The position numbers and the translations under genes are program-made. A stretch of 64,000 nucleotides of DNA from Prunella strophiata (lineage: Eukaryota > Chordata > Aves > Passeriformes > Prunellidae). Of the stretch, positions 1 through 13,827 are shown piece by piece. Positions within the stretch are counted from its first letter, which is position 1. Each line of letters begins with the position of its first letter. The notes beneath the pieces were generated by a model. The model made no database searches, was not told the DNA's origin, and saw only the letters and a list, made by a program, of their open reading frames with translations. The stretch covers positions 55,619,626-55,683,625 of the forward strand of contig JAZBQD010000014.1 in the NCBI GenBank assembly GCA_036583965.1. Direction: 5' to 3'.

Positions 1-3000
1 CCAACATTAACCAATGAGATCTTCCTGACAGGTAGTATCAGTATCTTCCACATAGTCCATGACATTGCATACCCTTGTTTAGAGCATCTAACAAGGCAAA
101 GCTAACTAAAAGACAGCTGACAAGCTTCATATTTTCATGACAGAACACAAGGACAAATCCTGTTATACTTCATGTGCATGTTCACAGCTGGCACACTGTC
201 AAGGGGCATTGTAATATGAATTAAGGTCAGCTTATGAATCACAGTGTCAGTGCATGCACAGCTGGACTCTTAAACAGACTCATGCAAAAGACTCAAGTCT
301 TCACATAGAGCCATATCTACTAGTTCATACTTTCAAAACAAACCACTAAAATGGCAAAACTGACATTAAAGTGTCTTTCTTTGCCTAACTCTTTTGTTAG
401 ATGCCCCTGTGAATACAATTTTTTAACAGAAAGAGTAAATAGGTACCATTCTCAGATTATTTAGTATCAGATCCTATATATAGAAAGATCCTTCCCCACA
501 TGCATCATTCTTTCCATGGAGTATAGAAAAACCCAGGCCTGTCAGCAATTCTTTCAGGTTTTCCAGACAATTGATGGTATCTTTGATTACATCTTAGCAG
601 ATACCCTGCCAGCCTCAGTCACAGACAAGAGGAACATAAAGGCCATGAAGTGGAAGTCTGTGGTGTAGAGGAGTAATCAAGGTCTTTGTCCACAGGTAGA
701 AGATCCTGGATACTTGTTTTCACTGGGGCTGGAGTCAGCTTTTCTACAAGAGTTAAATGAAGAAGAGGGATAATCCCAGCTTAATATCCTAAAGTCAGTT
801 TGTACTATTCACCATCAAAGAAAATAAACCCTCCAGGAAGGTGAATCTCCAACCCTATTGATTTCATAGCAATGGGGCTAATTTACATGTTTTGGTTTTT
901 TTTTTTTTTTCCACAGGCAGCTGTTTTGCTGCAGACTGCTGGCACAGCAGCACAGGTGCTGCCAGGACCCTCAGCAGCCCTTTGCTCTGACTGCCTCATT
1001 CCCTGGGAGCAGTGTGATCCAGCCTCCTCCAAACCCATCCCTGCTGAAACAGGGACAGGCCAGGGGACAGGGTGATGGCTCACCTCTGCTCTTCCATCAG
1101 GCAAAATGGAGCTGCCAAACTGAAGACCATCAGGCAGTTTAGATTAAATTAACCCCCATCTCTGAAGGGCAGCCTTTCCCTCTTTCTGCTTGACAAGCAG
1201 TGTTAATATGCCAGCAATATTCCAAAATTATTCAAAGCCCAGTCCTGTGCAGACTAAATACATTTAGTATTTGGTAATATTTCTTATTTTAAAACATGCC
1301 ATTTGTTTTAATATCACTTTCTTCTGACTGGAATTAGTTTACACTACATTGAAAAGCCTATTCTATTGACCAAGAAGCAGAATAAATTGAGAAAATTAAT
1401 GACATGTTGAAATAAATGACTGCTTTCTCCTCTATTAAGCACGTTGAATTTAGGAAAAAAAAATACAGATGTATGACACAAAATGTGGAGCATGGTCTTC
1501 TTAACAGTAATACATTAAATAATTGAAAAAAATATGCTAATTCTAAGCAGAAAGGAACTTAAATGTTAAAAAAAGGAAGATAACAGAACACTAATGACTA
1601 TTTGGAAATGTCCATTTTCATACTTCCAATTTTTGCATAATCACACCACTTAATAAAGCTACAGAAAGATACTGTGCACTGCAAATTTTAATTTATGCAG
1701 CATGTAGTTCAGCTGCAGTTCTGAGACAGCCTTACTTCTTAGAGGATTAGAGCACAGTATTATTTTAATGTCGCTCCACAAAGACATTAATTAAACAGTA
1801 TATTGATACGTTCAAAGCTGGTTGAATTTCAGGCCAAGAAAGCTTTCCAGCTATCTTTTTAAATGTCTTTTGTAGGCATTTATCAAATTCTGCAGGTTTG
1901 CTTGCTGAAACTGATAAATCTTATTTACATTTGAGGAGTTTTAACCCAGCCTGTTTGGTGGCTCAGATGAGCAGTGTTTAGATCAGTTGCACAGCTCTCC
2001 AACCTGCACAGAATTTCTTCCTGTGAGAGCTCTTGCTACTGCCAGAATTAGTCTGTGTATCCATTTTCTATGAGCCATGTTTGTGTTAGAGAAACACACG
2101 CCAGAATCTTGTCAGCTGAACTTGCTACTTGCTGTCTAAGCACTGCTGCTGCTGCAGCCACTGAGAAGAATATTTTGATTTGCAGGATAAGATTTATAGC
2201 ATCTCAAGTTAGTAAATAATGAAAAAGCCATAGCATATACAAATCACCCTTGCAGGTTCTAAATTCTATAATAGCTTTACTTTTTTCCTTCTAAGATTTC
2301 AACAGAAAAAAAAAAAAAAATGAAACCAAGATTTGAAAGGCATAGAGGTATCTCCAGCTTTTGCTGCAGTATTTGAAAAACATACATTACAGTAAAAAAT
2401 ACCAGCCTAAAATAGAAACCCTTAGTCAGCAATTACTGTGGAGCAATGTAAATCCTGATGTATTTACAGATGAAAGAGGGTCACACAACTCAGTCCAAAA
2501 TATCTCATTTTCTGAAAATCACAATTCTAGTTGAGTTTGTAATATTAAAAAAAATCCTGTATATTTACAGTCAGCTTATAGGCAGCTGGGGTACACTTCC
2601 TTCTCCAGTAAAATATGTACTTTCATATAAATCAAGTTTATAGTTCACATGGTGCCTGTAAATGTGTTAAGTCTGTTCCTTTTAAAAGTGTATTAACAAT
2701 TTTCAAAAGAAGAGAGAAGAAGCCATTTGTAAAGCACATGCCTCCAAAAACCTCCTGAGGGGAAATGACAGGATAGAAGGGCCAGCAGGAGGTAACACTT
2801 TCATCACTCTCTCTGGCACAAGGGACCAGGACAGAATTTTGAGGTCGGTCCATAGGATTAAGGACATACTGCATGAGAAAATTAGACATGAAAAACAGCT
2901 TACAGGAAAACACTTGTTTTGTTGTTTTTGTTTTTTTTTTCCTCAGTGTAGGTCATGTGAGTTCATACTCTAAATTCTGCAGTTAATTTCAGGATTAGAC

Positions 3001-5717
3001 ATCTCAAGATCTCAGACGATCCAATTTTTACTGGTATTGAATAAAATCAGAAACATCTCCTTGATATATGGTTTGGTTCAAAGCTGAGTCATGGTTCACC
3101 CAAAAGAATCATGAACTTCTGTTAACCTTTCTCTGAAATTAAGTCAGTTAAGTGCTTCCTATAAAAAAATGGAAACTAGTTTCACACCATACAACTGCTC
3201 TAACCTTCCACTTCAAAGCCAGTAAAAAGTTAATATTTGTAGTCACTTCAACTTGTCTGAGAAAAAAGAAAAGTTGAGGTGTTCCTTCCCAAATGAAAGA
3301 GGCAAACAATGTGAAACAGTCATCCTTAGGAAAAAAATATGTATTTGGGAATCTAATTTCACCCACTCACTTGCTAATAATGGTGGGAGTTTATTTTGGG
3401 GGATTTGTTTGTTTATGGTTTTTTGGCTTTTGTGTTTTTTTTTTTGTTTTTTTTTTTTTAATCAAGACAGGTATTTTATTACCAAAACCCAAAGTTTTCC
3501 TTCCATCATTCACCTTCAACTGTTTCCACTTTATTCAGTAGGGTCTTTTCAAGCCTAGGCAATTTGCAGGAGTTCTTAATTAAAAAAAATAGCAAAACTC
3601 TGAAATTATTCCTCTCCTTTCTCTCTTACACCCTGATCATCTATTTGCAGTAAAAATACTGAAAAAAAAAAAGAACAACTTGAAAAGCCTATGTCCCTAA
3701 TACACTGGAAAATATGCAGTCTAATTCACAAGACACTAAGCTTTTCTTTGTAGACATAAAAGCCGTAGCAATTCCAAACTACATTTCTCAAACAGCAGGT
3801 ATCAAAGAATAAAGGAAAATATTGTTGTGCAACTGCCAGAGAACAAATAACCCAACTAATTCTTCTGTTCATACCTTTTCCTAAACCCACTAAGTGAAAA
3901 CCATTACACATTTTGAGTGGTTTTATAAGTACATACAGGAAGACAAAATGCAGAGCATAAAATGAGATTTGATTAATTAAATATTAATTGACATAACTAA
4001 ACCAACTACTGAATTCAGTTGAGGAAAAAACAAAAAAGAAAATAAAAGAAAAGGGGAAAAAAAAAGAACATGGTTTTCTAATTTAATTATGAAAACCTGG
4101 AATATTATAAGATGGAAGTCCTAAAAAAGTGAGCTAATAATACCATCATATACCACTTTTGATCAAATATTCAGACATGTAGACAACAATTTTAGTTTGG
4201 AAATCTAATCTCCAAATGCCAGTTTAAACCCATATCATATTTTGATTTTTGCTTCTTTCCCCAGTGCTTTTTTAATGTGCAAAATAAAACATTACTGCAA
4301 AATTGGTTACTGAATTCTTTTTATTGTACCTCTGAATTAGAAGCTCAAAAGAATTCTGAAACACAAATTCTGTATGCATTGTTAATACAATAAAAGCTTA
4401 AAATACAACATAGGAAGAACTGAATGCCTTTCTGATGACAGATTTAACAGAAGTGGGATGAGAACAATGAAATGGAAAGCCAAGTAGGTAGGAGCTAAAA
4501 ATAATTCTTATGAAAAATTTGGGAATTTACTGGTTGAAAATAACAAAGGAGAAAAAAAGACTAAAATGATGAACTGATGACAGATTCATGGTACACTATC
4601 AGCCTTATGTTGCTGTGAAAGGATAGCTGCTGTCCTAACAAATGGGAATGGGAGAGGCAATGCTAAAAAAATAGGGAGGTTAGTATTAGTATTAGTGCTC
4701 TACACCACTGCAAGACAGCTAAAGGTAAGATTATACTTTTTCAAGCCACTGTTTGTGGGGAAAGAAGTAATGACAAGGGTACTACATATGCACATTCTGA
4801 AGTAAAGCTGGAAAAAAAGATCTATTTTTCTTCAGCAGGACAAAATAAAGGCTAAGAAGGAAAAATATATAATAATAATTCAAGTGAGTACACATACTGG
4901 AAGGAGGGAAAGTGGAAAATAACAAATGGACACGTACCACAAATAAATTAAGGTGAAGAAAAACCCAAACAACAGATTTCCAGTAAAAACAGCAATGAAA
5001 ATCTGAAACAGCCTATGATGGGATTAAGAGGTGAAAAAATATTCACCATCTCAGTTTATAGACAGAATATAATGCAGTTGAATGTTATGGCCTGCAAAGT
5101 TCTGGTGCTCAACTTGAAAATTTTAATTAGATGAACAAATGTTGGGAAAGGGCAAAAGAGAGAGCAAAAGGGCTTGAGCAACAGAACAGCTGTAGAGCTG
5201 ATCAGAAGAGAGATGGGACCTACAGTATTTAAGACTATTGACTTTACATTTGTAAGGAAACACTATACTTATAGTTAGGGCTGATACAGCTTTTTGCCAA
5301 CAAATGCTTCAGTGTGCAAGTTCAGAGTTTACTGACTATAGGCAGCAATTGTCTTTGACTAGCCAGCAAGGCTAGAATTAGTCTCCATCTTCCACCCCTT
5401 GCTACAAACCTTTGAAAAACCAAGCTCATTAAAACTAAAGACATTTACTAATAAATATTTAGTCATAACATTCAAGTCCCTTCCATACAATATTTATGAC
5501 ATATTTTTAAGTTTCATGTTCACAGTATACACCTAATACCTCAGAACATAAACACTGCACTTCAAATACGTTAACTCGAGTTTCATCAGGGAAAAGTAAA
5601 GACATAGAAATAAGAATGCTTTTGCCTGTGCAGAATATGGAAAGCATGCATCCCAACTATAAATAAACTTTTCATCACTTTCTCTTTTTTTTTTTCACTA
5701 AAAAAAATTCAATATAT

Positions 5718-5743
5718 TGTATGTGATCACAAGATCACATACA
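5718..5743. repeat. Perfect 11-bp inverted repeat
   Basis: The arms TGTATGTGATC and GATCACATACA are perfect reverse complements separated by the 4-nt loop ACAA. It could form a short DNA or RNA hairpin. No conserved RNA family is recognised, and the arm is too short for a typical microRNA precursor. Confidence 0.7.
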
Positions 5744-7333
5744 TTTTCATTACACACATATTTTCATCCAAAACCCAAATTTCAGTCATTATATACAACT
5801 GAAAATCAAAAGCACATTTCATATATTGAGATGCAAAGGAACATGTAAGGAAGATCTCTTACAAATATAGCACATCCATTCTGCTGCTAGCAGTCATTCT
5901 TGCAGATAAACTGAAATTGGTCAAACTACCATCCACAAATGTGCATTTAAGCCAGTCAAGCCTCAAAACAGAACATAAACTTGCAGGACAGCTGGACTGT
6001 GATGCAACCAAAATACAAAGTAAAGCCTTGGTAGAGAGGGATGACCAGCAAAGCTTCACTGTACATTGCACATTCACTGCACACAGATATGATGAGATAC
6101 TTGCAGAATTTAAGAAGAGTACAAATTGTTCAAGCTGAATTAATTTCTAAGAGTTCTGGTTGCTCATTTACCTGCAGTATAGCATAGTGCTATCAAATGT
6201 CCTTTGAGAAATCATAATTGCAGACTATGTAAATTATGCCCCAGAAGAACAATGTGGGTCTCATTGACATTGCAGCCTGTCTTTTGCATACAGTAATACA
6301 AAGAGGCACTTTGTGTTACTGCAGTTTTAATGAATCAATATGTTTATATATGACTTAAGCATACAATATCTGAAATATGAGCTACTCTATCACAATCACA
6401 AGTACAGTCAAGTATTACTTTACTTGAGGGGATGCAAGTCATATTGTTGTAACATCACAATAAGCAATACAAAGAGAGGAAAAAACAATTCAACCAAGCA
6501 TAGTTTGTGCCTAATTTTCTACAATTTAAGATTAAAATGTAAAACTATGTATTTTTGCTACTTTTAAATGTGTCCTTCTATGTGATACTAAAATGATTCC
6601 CAAATTCTGTGTCACGGCAACACAGTCCATTCACTGTAGATGAAACTATGCTGTCCCATATTCAATGTTATTCATTGTCTGAAGCATCAGGTGAAATAAA
6701 GGAAAATGGAAAGGAGATAAAAGTACTAGTTTAAAAGTATCCTGCAGTGGATCCTGCATCCCAAAATGCTTCACAAAGTCACACCCACAGAAGACAACTT
6801 CATGCCTTTCTACGACTTTCAGGTACTATTCAAACACAGCAAACCTTTCATTTTAACAAAGTTCAGAGAAGAAGGACCTAACTGATAGAATCAGTTAGAT
6901 AACATTAAAGGAAATCCAATACAGTTCAATTCAGTATTAACCCTCCATTCTTGCATTCCTTTTCTATTCTTCTGAAGAAGTGACATTTTCAGAAGCACAG
7001 ATCCTACTTCCTCCCAGAACTGACATGGTGCAGCAATGTATCAATCACCCCAGAACAGGGCTCATTTTATCTCCAAGAGCCAGTCCACACTGAGCTCCTT
7101 CAGAGCCCATTACCCCATTCACAGAGTAATGTGCATGGCCTGCAAAAGACAAGTATACATCTGCCACATAAGATGCAAAATGCAAACTGCAGTGAGTCAA
7201 TGAATGCTGGTAGTCTCCTGATGCATTTATAGCATGCTCAAGGGACTTTGTTAGTGGATCAGACACAAAAGCAGATCCAACATCAGGGCCTTGAAGGTCC
7301 TGATGTCCCTGCTCAGCACATCCTGCCCACATC

Positions 7334-7612
7334 CTAGGACCTCATTCCAGCCCACAGGGATGTGCCATCCCAGCAATGCCACAGCAGGACTGGTCTCCAG
7401 CCCCCTCCAGCCCTTCCCAGTCCAGCCATGGGCCCAGCCTGTCCCTGTTCCCAGGGAGGGGACTGGTGTCCAGGACTAGGGCTGTCCCTGTGCCCTTGGC
7501 TGCCTGGCTCTGGGCTGTGGTGGGACAGGTCCTGGCTGCCAGGTCTCCCAGGGGGCCCCAACACCCCCTGCATCCCAATCCCAGAGAGCTGCCAGCCTCG
7601 CAGCAGTCTGAT
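7334..7612. other. GC-rich, CpG-poor unclassified segment
   Basis: A stretch of about 280 bp is rich in CCC, GGG, CAG and CTG but has few CpG, standing out from the AT-rich intron. It is open in several overlapping frames on both strands (up to 114 codons), which is expected for such composition. No protein domain or known transposon is recognised. It could be an old methylated GC-rich repeat or local GC bias. Confidence 0.5.
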
Positions 7613-7953
7613 ACACAAATGCAGAACATGGACGTTAGCTCAGTATGTGCAATGAATATTTCCTCATAGACTTTGCCCCCTAACATGAAATTTAGTTACC
7701 ATCTCTATCATAAAGAAACAAGCTACATATTTGCCAAGACTTTGGAAAACAGAAACACAAAGTGAGACTGCACAGAGCAGCAATTAGAGATGGATGATTT
7801 TCAAAAATATTCAAGATTGTCAACAGTAGCAACTGCGTGTCCTAAATACTCCTAAGTACCAAATGTTTCCATAAAAATGGATTTTAAACAAGAATTTTTA
7901 TATCCCATTGGACAAAGATTTGCTAGTGACCTTCAAAACTTTGAGGAGCAAGA

Positions 7954-8028
7954 TTTGCTGTTTTGAATATCTTCAATAATTTGCTGTTTTGAGTACCTTC
8001 AAAGTGCTGCTTTGAATACCTTCAATAC
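7954..8028. repeat. Three-copy 25-bp minisatellite
   Basis: Three imperfect copies of a unit like TTTGCTGTTTTGAATACCTT followed by CAATA start near 7954, 7980 and 8004. The copies differ by a few substitutions and small length changes. It looks like a local tandem duplication. Confidence 0.75.
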
Positions 8029-11000
8029 CTCAAATGAAGAGAAACTCATGTATTTTTAATACAGAAGAAAAAGTCAGTAAAATTCTCCCTTACACATTTA
8101 CCTTTCCATGGGAAGCAAAACATCAGCACAAAGACATTAGTCACAATACCTAATGAATTTTTATGAACTGTACTCACAAGACATGTTGCAACTCCTGGAC
8201 AACCACAGGAGTGGTCAGAGCTTCATGGATGCTACTCATAAACAGTAAATGCACAGACTTGCATTAAAAACTCTGGAATACCATTAAATAGCAGCCCTTG
8301 GCAACCTCTAAAACCACTTGTTGACTTGGGGATATTTTGGGAAAGCAGAGGATGAGTACCCAGGGTAGTACAAGAAGCCATTTTGATGCTGAGTAATGAG
8401 AAGCTGGGGCCTCCCAGGATGTAAAATCTAGAGGATGGGAGCAGAAACAAAAATCAAAAATCATGGCCAGTTACTGGTCACTGAAGGAATGTTAGCTTTG
8501 TGAGTTTAGTAGAAACAGCATAACAAAGAAAAACAGGGAACATGCATCTCACATCCTTGTATGAGGTGCAAAAAATAATAATTAAAAAAATAATAGCCAT
8601 AGAAAAATGGCTGCTGCTTCTTCAGGGTCAGAAGCCAAGGAATAATGGGATTGTCCAAGTGCCTTCTCAGCTAGGGATGCCACACCTCACCACTGATTCT
8701 GGGTGTCCCCAGCAAAGTCTTCCCCCTCCCCAGCAGTGACTGAACACTGATTTTTGATTTGGTATTCACTACATTCTGCAACTGCAACCCAGCAATCATA
8801 CATAAAGTACTATCTTTACAATTTAATTGGGTTAAGTATGTTAGGATTTCAAAGAGCTCTTTATGTGTATGTGTGCTTTCTGCTCCAGCCTTCCCACATG
8901 ACAAAATGATTGATACCACAGCAACCACTCAAGAGTAAATGCAGACATAACAGATGAGTGCAGCATGAAAATCTGGGAAAGCTGTAGAATCTCCATCATG
9001 AGAGGTCTGAAAGCAAAACAATGGTCCAGGTGTACTCAGATCTGCTGTGTGCTTTTTGACTTGTTTTTTATGATTCTATAGGGAAGAATAAATGCTAATT
9101 TAAAAAAAAAAATCTATATTAAAAATTTATAATGGGAAAGGAGACTTTGCAACAGAATTGCAGCTGACAAATGGTGATTGTGGCATACATAGTGCTATCT
9201 AGTCATAAGTACTTCCAGTTATTACATTTAACATATAAAAACATATTTAACATATAAAAGCATAAAAACAAATTTAACATAAAAAATGAGATCTATTTTT
9301 AAATCTAACACACCAGTACAGAAGAATTAGCCAAGCTATAACACTCAACTGTGTCAGACATCAGCAAATCCTTCACCTTAAAAAGTTACATAGCTCAGAC
9401 CTTCCACAAGTCAAAAGGTCATTGGCAATCATCAGTAGGGATGGGCCCAACACAGCAATACTTAGAAGGCATTAGACAATGGTTGGGTAAAAAGATTATT
9501 CCATACATAATTCTTAATCAGTTTTAAATATATAAGCAGCACTGAAAATAAAAACTGGCTGTTTGCTGAGAGTTGAGATTTGCAGTAAATTAATTAGTAA
9601 AAAAAATTGACCCTACATATTGTTCCATAAAAGTTATTTGCTCACTTTGGCTGCACGTGGAGTTAGAAAGGTAACAGAACAGCCCATGGCACTCAGAACT
9701 ACAGTTTACAATACTCACAGTGCATAGTATTAGAAATGGCCTTTTAAAATAGCAAAAATGAATCCCATTATGAAACTCTAGTCTTTTAATCTGTTCAGCA
9801 AAGCCCTGTTGAATATAAAAATATTCTTGGTAAGTTTGTTCTAGAGAAAAAAGTTAAGCATTTTAATAGAATTATAAAGAAATTTATGCCCCACATGTCT
9901 AAAAATCATCAATATTAACTGCACAGTTGCTGAGCAACAGAGATGCAACAAAATCTTATACTGAAAAGCACCTATATAGTCTACATTTTTTTTAGGGAAA
10001 AAGATTCAAAACAACAATTATCTCAGGAACAACATAATTAGAAAGCTGATTGGAAAAGACTCCATTTGCATAACTTACTAATTTCTGCGTAATTTTTTAT
10101 GTTTTGAACAAATTTGTGGCCAAATACACAGAATTATGCTCTTATTCACAAAACTAGAGAAATATGTCATGCAAGTTAAGAGTTTCCTCAGACTAATACA
10201 TCAGATTCAGAAAATTTTTGCAACCTACATGTTACTATGGCAACTTTTTTATTTCTTCAAAATGTAAATTAACTTTGAGGCTTCGTTACAGACTCTGTAC
10301 TTCTTTTGTGTTTGTACATATTTTTTTCTCATATATGAAATCAGAATAGCTTTTTACTTTAAATGGCTGCATTTTATATTAAAAGATGGAGTTACAGTGA
10401 GTAGAAGTTGGGATTAAATCAGTTTGTAAGCACATCTCTGCTTAACCTTGACTTTTAAACCATAACAATAAATAAGTGCAAGAGAAAGCAATCAAACAAA
10501 TGAGTTCTATGGCAAAGGTTTCTCTCTTTGACTCTTACAATTATAAACTTCTAGAAAATGAAAATATGCTGCACATTTCATTCCTTTTCTTGCTCTCTTT
10601 TACTGCTAATTCCATTGAAAACCCATTTTACTGGGTTTTTATTCACTTTTTTGTAACAAAAATTTAAAAAATCTGGAAAAGAAAGTATGACTGCTCTGTT
10701 TTTTATGAAGAAAATTGTGTTTTGATATGCCTCTCTAGTTCTGGACAAACTTACTAAATTCAAGAACCTGCCTGCCTTAAGATGCATAGGTGTCTGCAGT
10801 TCCTGTTACAGTGAACATTACAAGAATTATGTAAGCCCAGAGATAGATCTGACATCTTCATCACCATGTCAGAGTCATAGCATCAGAATGCATCTGAAAG
10901 AAAAGCTATTCCTTTTAGTTTGACTCCCATTTCTTGTCTGCTGAAAAAAAGAGAATTGCAAATCTCAACTTCTGAACCGACAAGAATTTTCAATCTACTC

Positions 11001-11236
11001 ATTAAAACATCTGCAATAAATAGAGACTTTCAATTCATTTTACACCATTACTAAACATATATAAATTCTATGAACTGAGTTCAATATTAAAAATTATTAT
11101 AAATCTAATGCATTTTAGCTCTTATCATAATGGAGCTCACAAAAGTGAGGAAGAAAGCTTTAAAACATGACAATACAATAAAACCCACGTGAAAATGTAG
11201 GAGGTTAACAACATATAAAACTTGATCTCCCCACCA

Positions 11237-11342
11237 TGGGCATCTAAGCAATCTGGTCTAGTAAAAGGTGTCCCTGCCTATGGAAGAGGATTGAAATAGA
11301 TCATCTTTACCTTCCAACCCAAACCACTCTGATTCTGTGATC
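11237..11342 (+). mobile_element. CR1 LINE, 3'-end fragment
   Basis: The order of motifs is that of avian CR1 3' ends: CAATCTGGTCTAGT, then AGGTGTCCCTGCC, then TTCCAACCCAAACCA, ending in a GATTCTGTGAT tail. Only about 105 bp remain, as is usual for 5'-truncated CR1. It is antisense to TAFA5. Confidence 0.88.
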
Positions 11343-13827
11343 TGTGCTGTCTTCCTAAGGGAACAGTTGCCCAGGAGTTTGCAACCAAGTAATCTAGTGA
11401 AAAATAACCATCTAGCAAAGACAAATGACTTATAAAAAGGGCACAAAGCCCATGTTCATGCTAGTTCTCTGTCAGTATTAGAAAAAAAAAATCAGACTAT
11501 ATTCTAACAAAATTGAATCAGCATACTGGTAATTCATTAGCTAGTACACAAAACCCTAATGCCCAGTGAACTAGATCATGCAGCCAGCCCTATTCTAAGC
11601 TAAAAATCAGAATGTAACAATTTTATAATGGGTGAAGGGACAGTCAAGGCTATACTTATATAAGTACACAGGCAGATGGAACATGGCATTTATTTCTAAG
11701 ACAGCCTAGAAACTAGGGGGAAGAAAACCCACAGTATTCAGAATCATGAGATCCCTTGACCCTCTCCTTTTTTTGTCCATATTCCCATGGGTGCATGCAG
11801 AAGGAAGCTCCATTCTCTTTGGAGAGAATGCAAGAGAGAAACTAAAAGTAGACAAGAACTACTAAAGAAATTCAGCATCTAGATGATGAAAAGCAATATG
11901 CCTGTGAAGAGACACTGAGGAGAAATGATATTTCATAACTTCTGTTATTTTAACTACTTGCTCATGTATAATTTAACAAACTTTTTCTTGCACTTCTTCT
12001 GTGAACAGCTAGTGTCTCTAGACTTGTTAAGTGACTGCAAGGATACAGTTCTGGCTCTAGATAAGGCCTAAGTGCATAATTAAGCAGAAGCACATGCTAC
12101 TAACACTAATAATTCACTGCATTGGAGTATGCAGTTGCACAACAGCCATCATTTTTAGGGTCTGTGGAATAAGGAAAATAGCCTCACTTTACCATCAGAA
12201 AACTGTCATCAGGAGCTGCAGTGCCCAAGTATGGGACAAGGAACTGTAGCGTGGAGCAGAACCTTCCCAGTTAAATACATGCTTCAATCAGTTGTTTTTA
12301 AAGAGTTTCAGTATGGATTATCTTCCAAAGATATTTACCTCACACACCTTACAGATGGAAAGGACGCTATCCCAGGTCAATAAACCAAGCCAAAAATATA
12401 CCAAAGTAGAACCTCAGTGCTGCACAGGAGCATAAATGAAAACAGCAAGAAGTTCAACATCAGTTTCAATGGGGACAAGATTTTATTCCTAACATCAAAC
12501 AATCATACTGTTCCCTTCAACTTTCATACCTTACAGATTTACTTTCTTAAGGCTGTTACCAAAGTTCACTGTTGCTTGAGTGAAAAGTCACGTGTGGTTT
12601 GAAAAATGCTTTTGGGGTCAGAAAAGTGCAACAAAAAGGAAAAACTGCTGTTAATTAAGCATATAATGCCTTTTTTTTATAAATACGTAAGAGTACAAGT
12701 GATGCCTATGTATCACAACAAAAGAGGTATTGGTCTAGTTATGAGTTAACCAGTAATTATAATCAATCTGTTGGGCCTTGACATTAAATTAGTAGGTGGA
12801 CATGACCACGAAAATGCTCAATCCATGTTTTATCATACAGTCTCTAACTGCAGAAAATGGGAGGTCCTGGGTCTTCAGCCCAGCTGAAAATCATGTCACT
12901 ATTCTATAAAAAAGAAGGTAAAATACACATTTAACATTTTAATAGTCTTTAGAGAAGATACAGAACTTCTTAGAATAATAAAATACAAGAAGTTTTACTA
13001 AAATGTTAATCAAAATAATGGAAAGTTGAAAAGAGTCAACAAAATGGGGCTGTTACTATATTCTACCAAAGAAAGTAACACACAGCAAAGTGATTTTTAT
13101 CTTTAAAGGCTTGCATCTAAAAATCATCAGCATCCATTATAATTCTATAAAATAAGATAAGGCAGCATCTGGTACAATCTATATAGTTTTATAGCCAAGT
13201 ACACAAAAATGCTTAAAACAGTTACAAGATCTTTTCACAATAAATGAAGCTGAAGACTCTTTACTTCCTCTACCAGCATGTATTATAAAAACAAAGGCAA
13301 AAGCTAGGAGAAAAGAGGAATAAAAAAGAACATTCATTTTTCTTAATGACTAAATAATACTTTGAAAGGATTAACAGATAATGGGACCTGCTGATGCACA
13401 GGAAGAGAAAGCATCTTCACAACCATTTTAGTTTAATCTCAATTAGTTCATAGCCATAAGCAAGGTGATACTCAAGCATTGACCATTTCAAACAACTGTT
13501 TGAGTCTCTTGAGGCTAAATCTATTCCCAGATTCACAATGCACATCTCCAAAACATGTGCAATTCTGAGTAATGGAGCAGAGGTTTGGTTTTTTCCCTTC
13601 CTTAAAGACATAAATTTGTACCGAAAGAATAATGCAGAAAAAAGAAAAAAAGTAATTTATTACAATAAAGACAGTAGCAAATTTCAAAAGATATCATATA
13701 ACATTGTTGTCAGGATTAATTAGCAGTCAACACAAAACCACATAAAATGCAAGTGCTTTTTCAAAAGCTAGTGTAAAGGGACAAAAAAATTTGTCCAGGG
13801 ATCCAGGAAAGCACAAGCTGTGGACTA

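Noticed and set aside
2638..2913. 91-codon minus-strand frame that reads rather protein-like
   Set aside because: No family recognised, no convincing flanking splice sites, and length within chance expectation.
5917..6138. 73-codon plus-strand frame with balanced composition
   Set aside because: No recognised homology; short and antisense to the host gene. A conservation test would decide.
9066..9085. TATGATTCTATAGGG as a CR1 tail
   Set aside because: The octamer-like tail is present but nothing upstream resembles CR1; too short to support.
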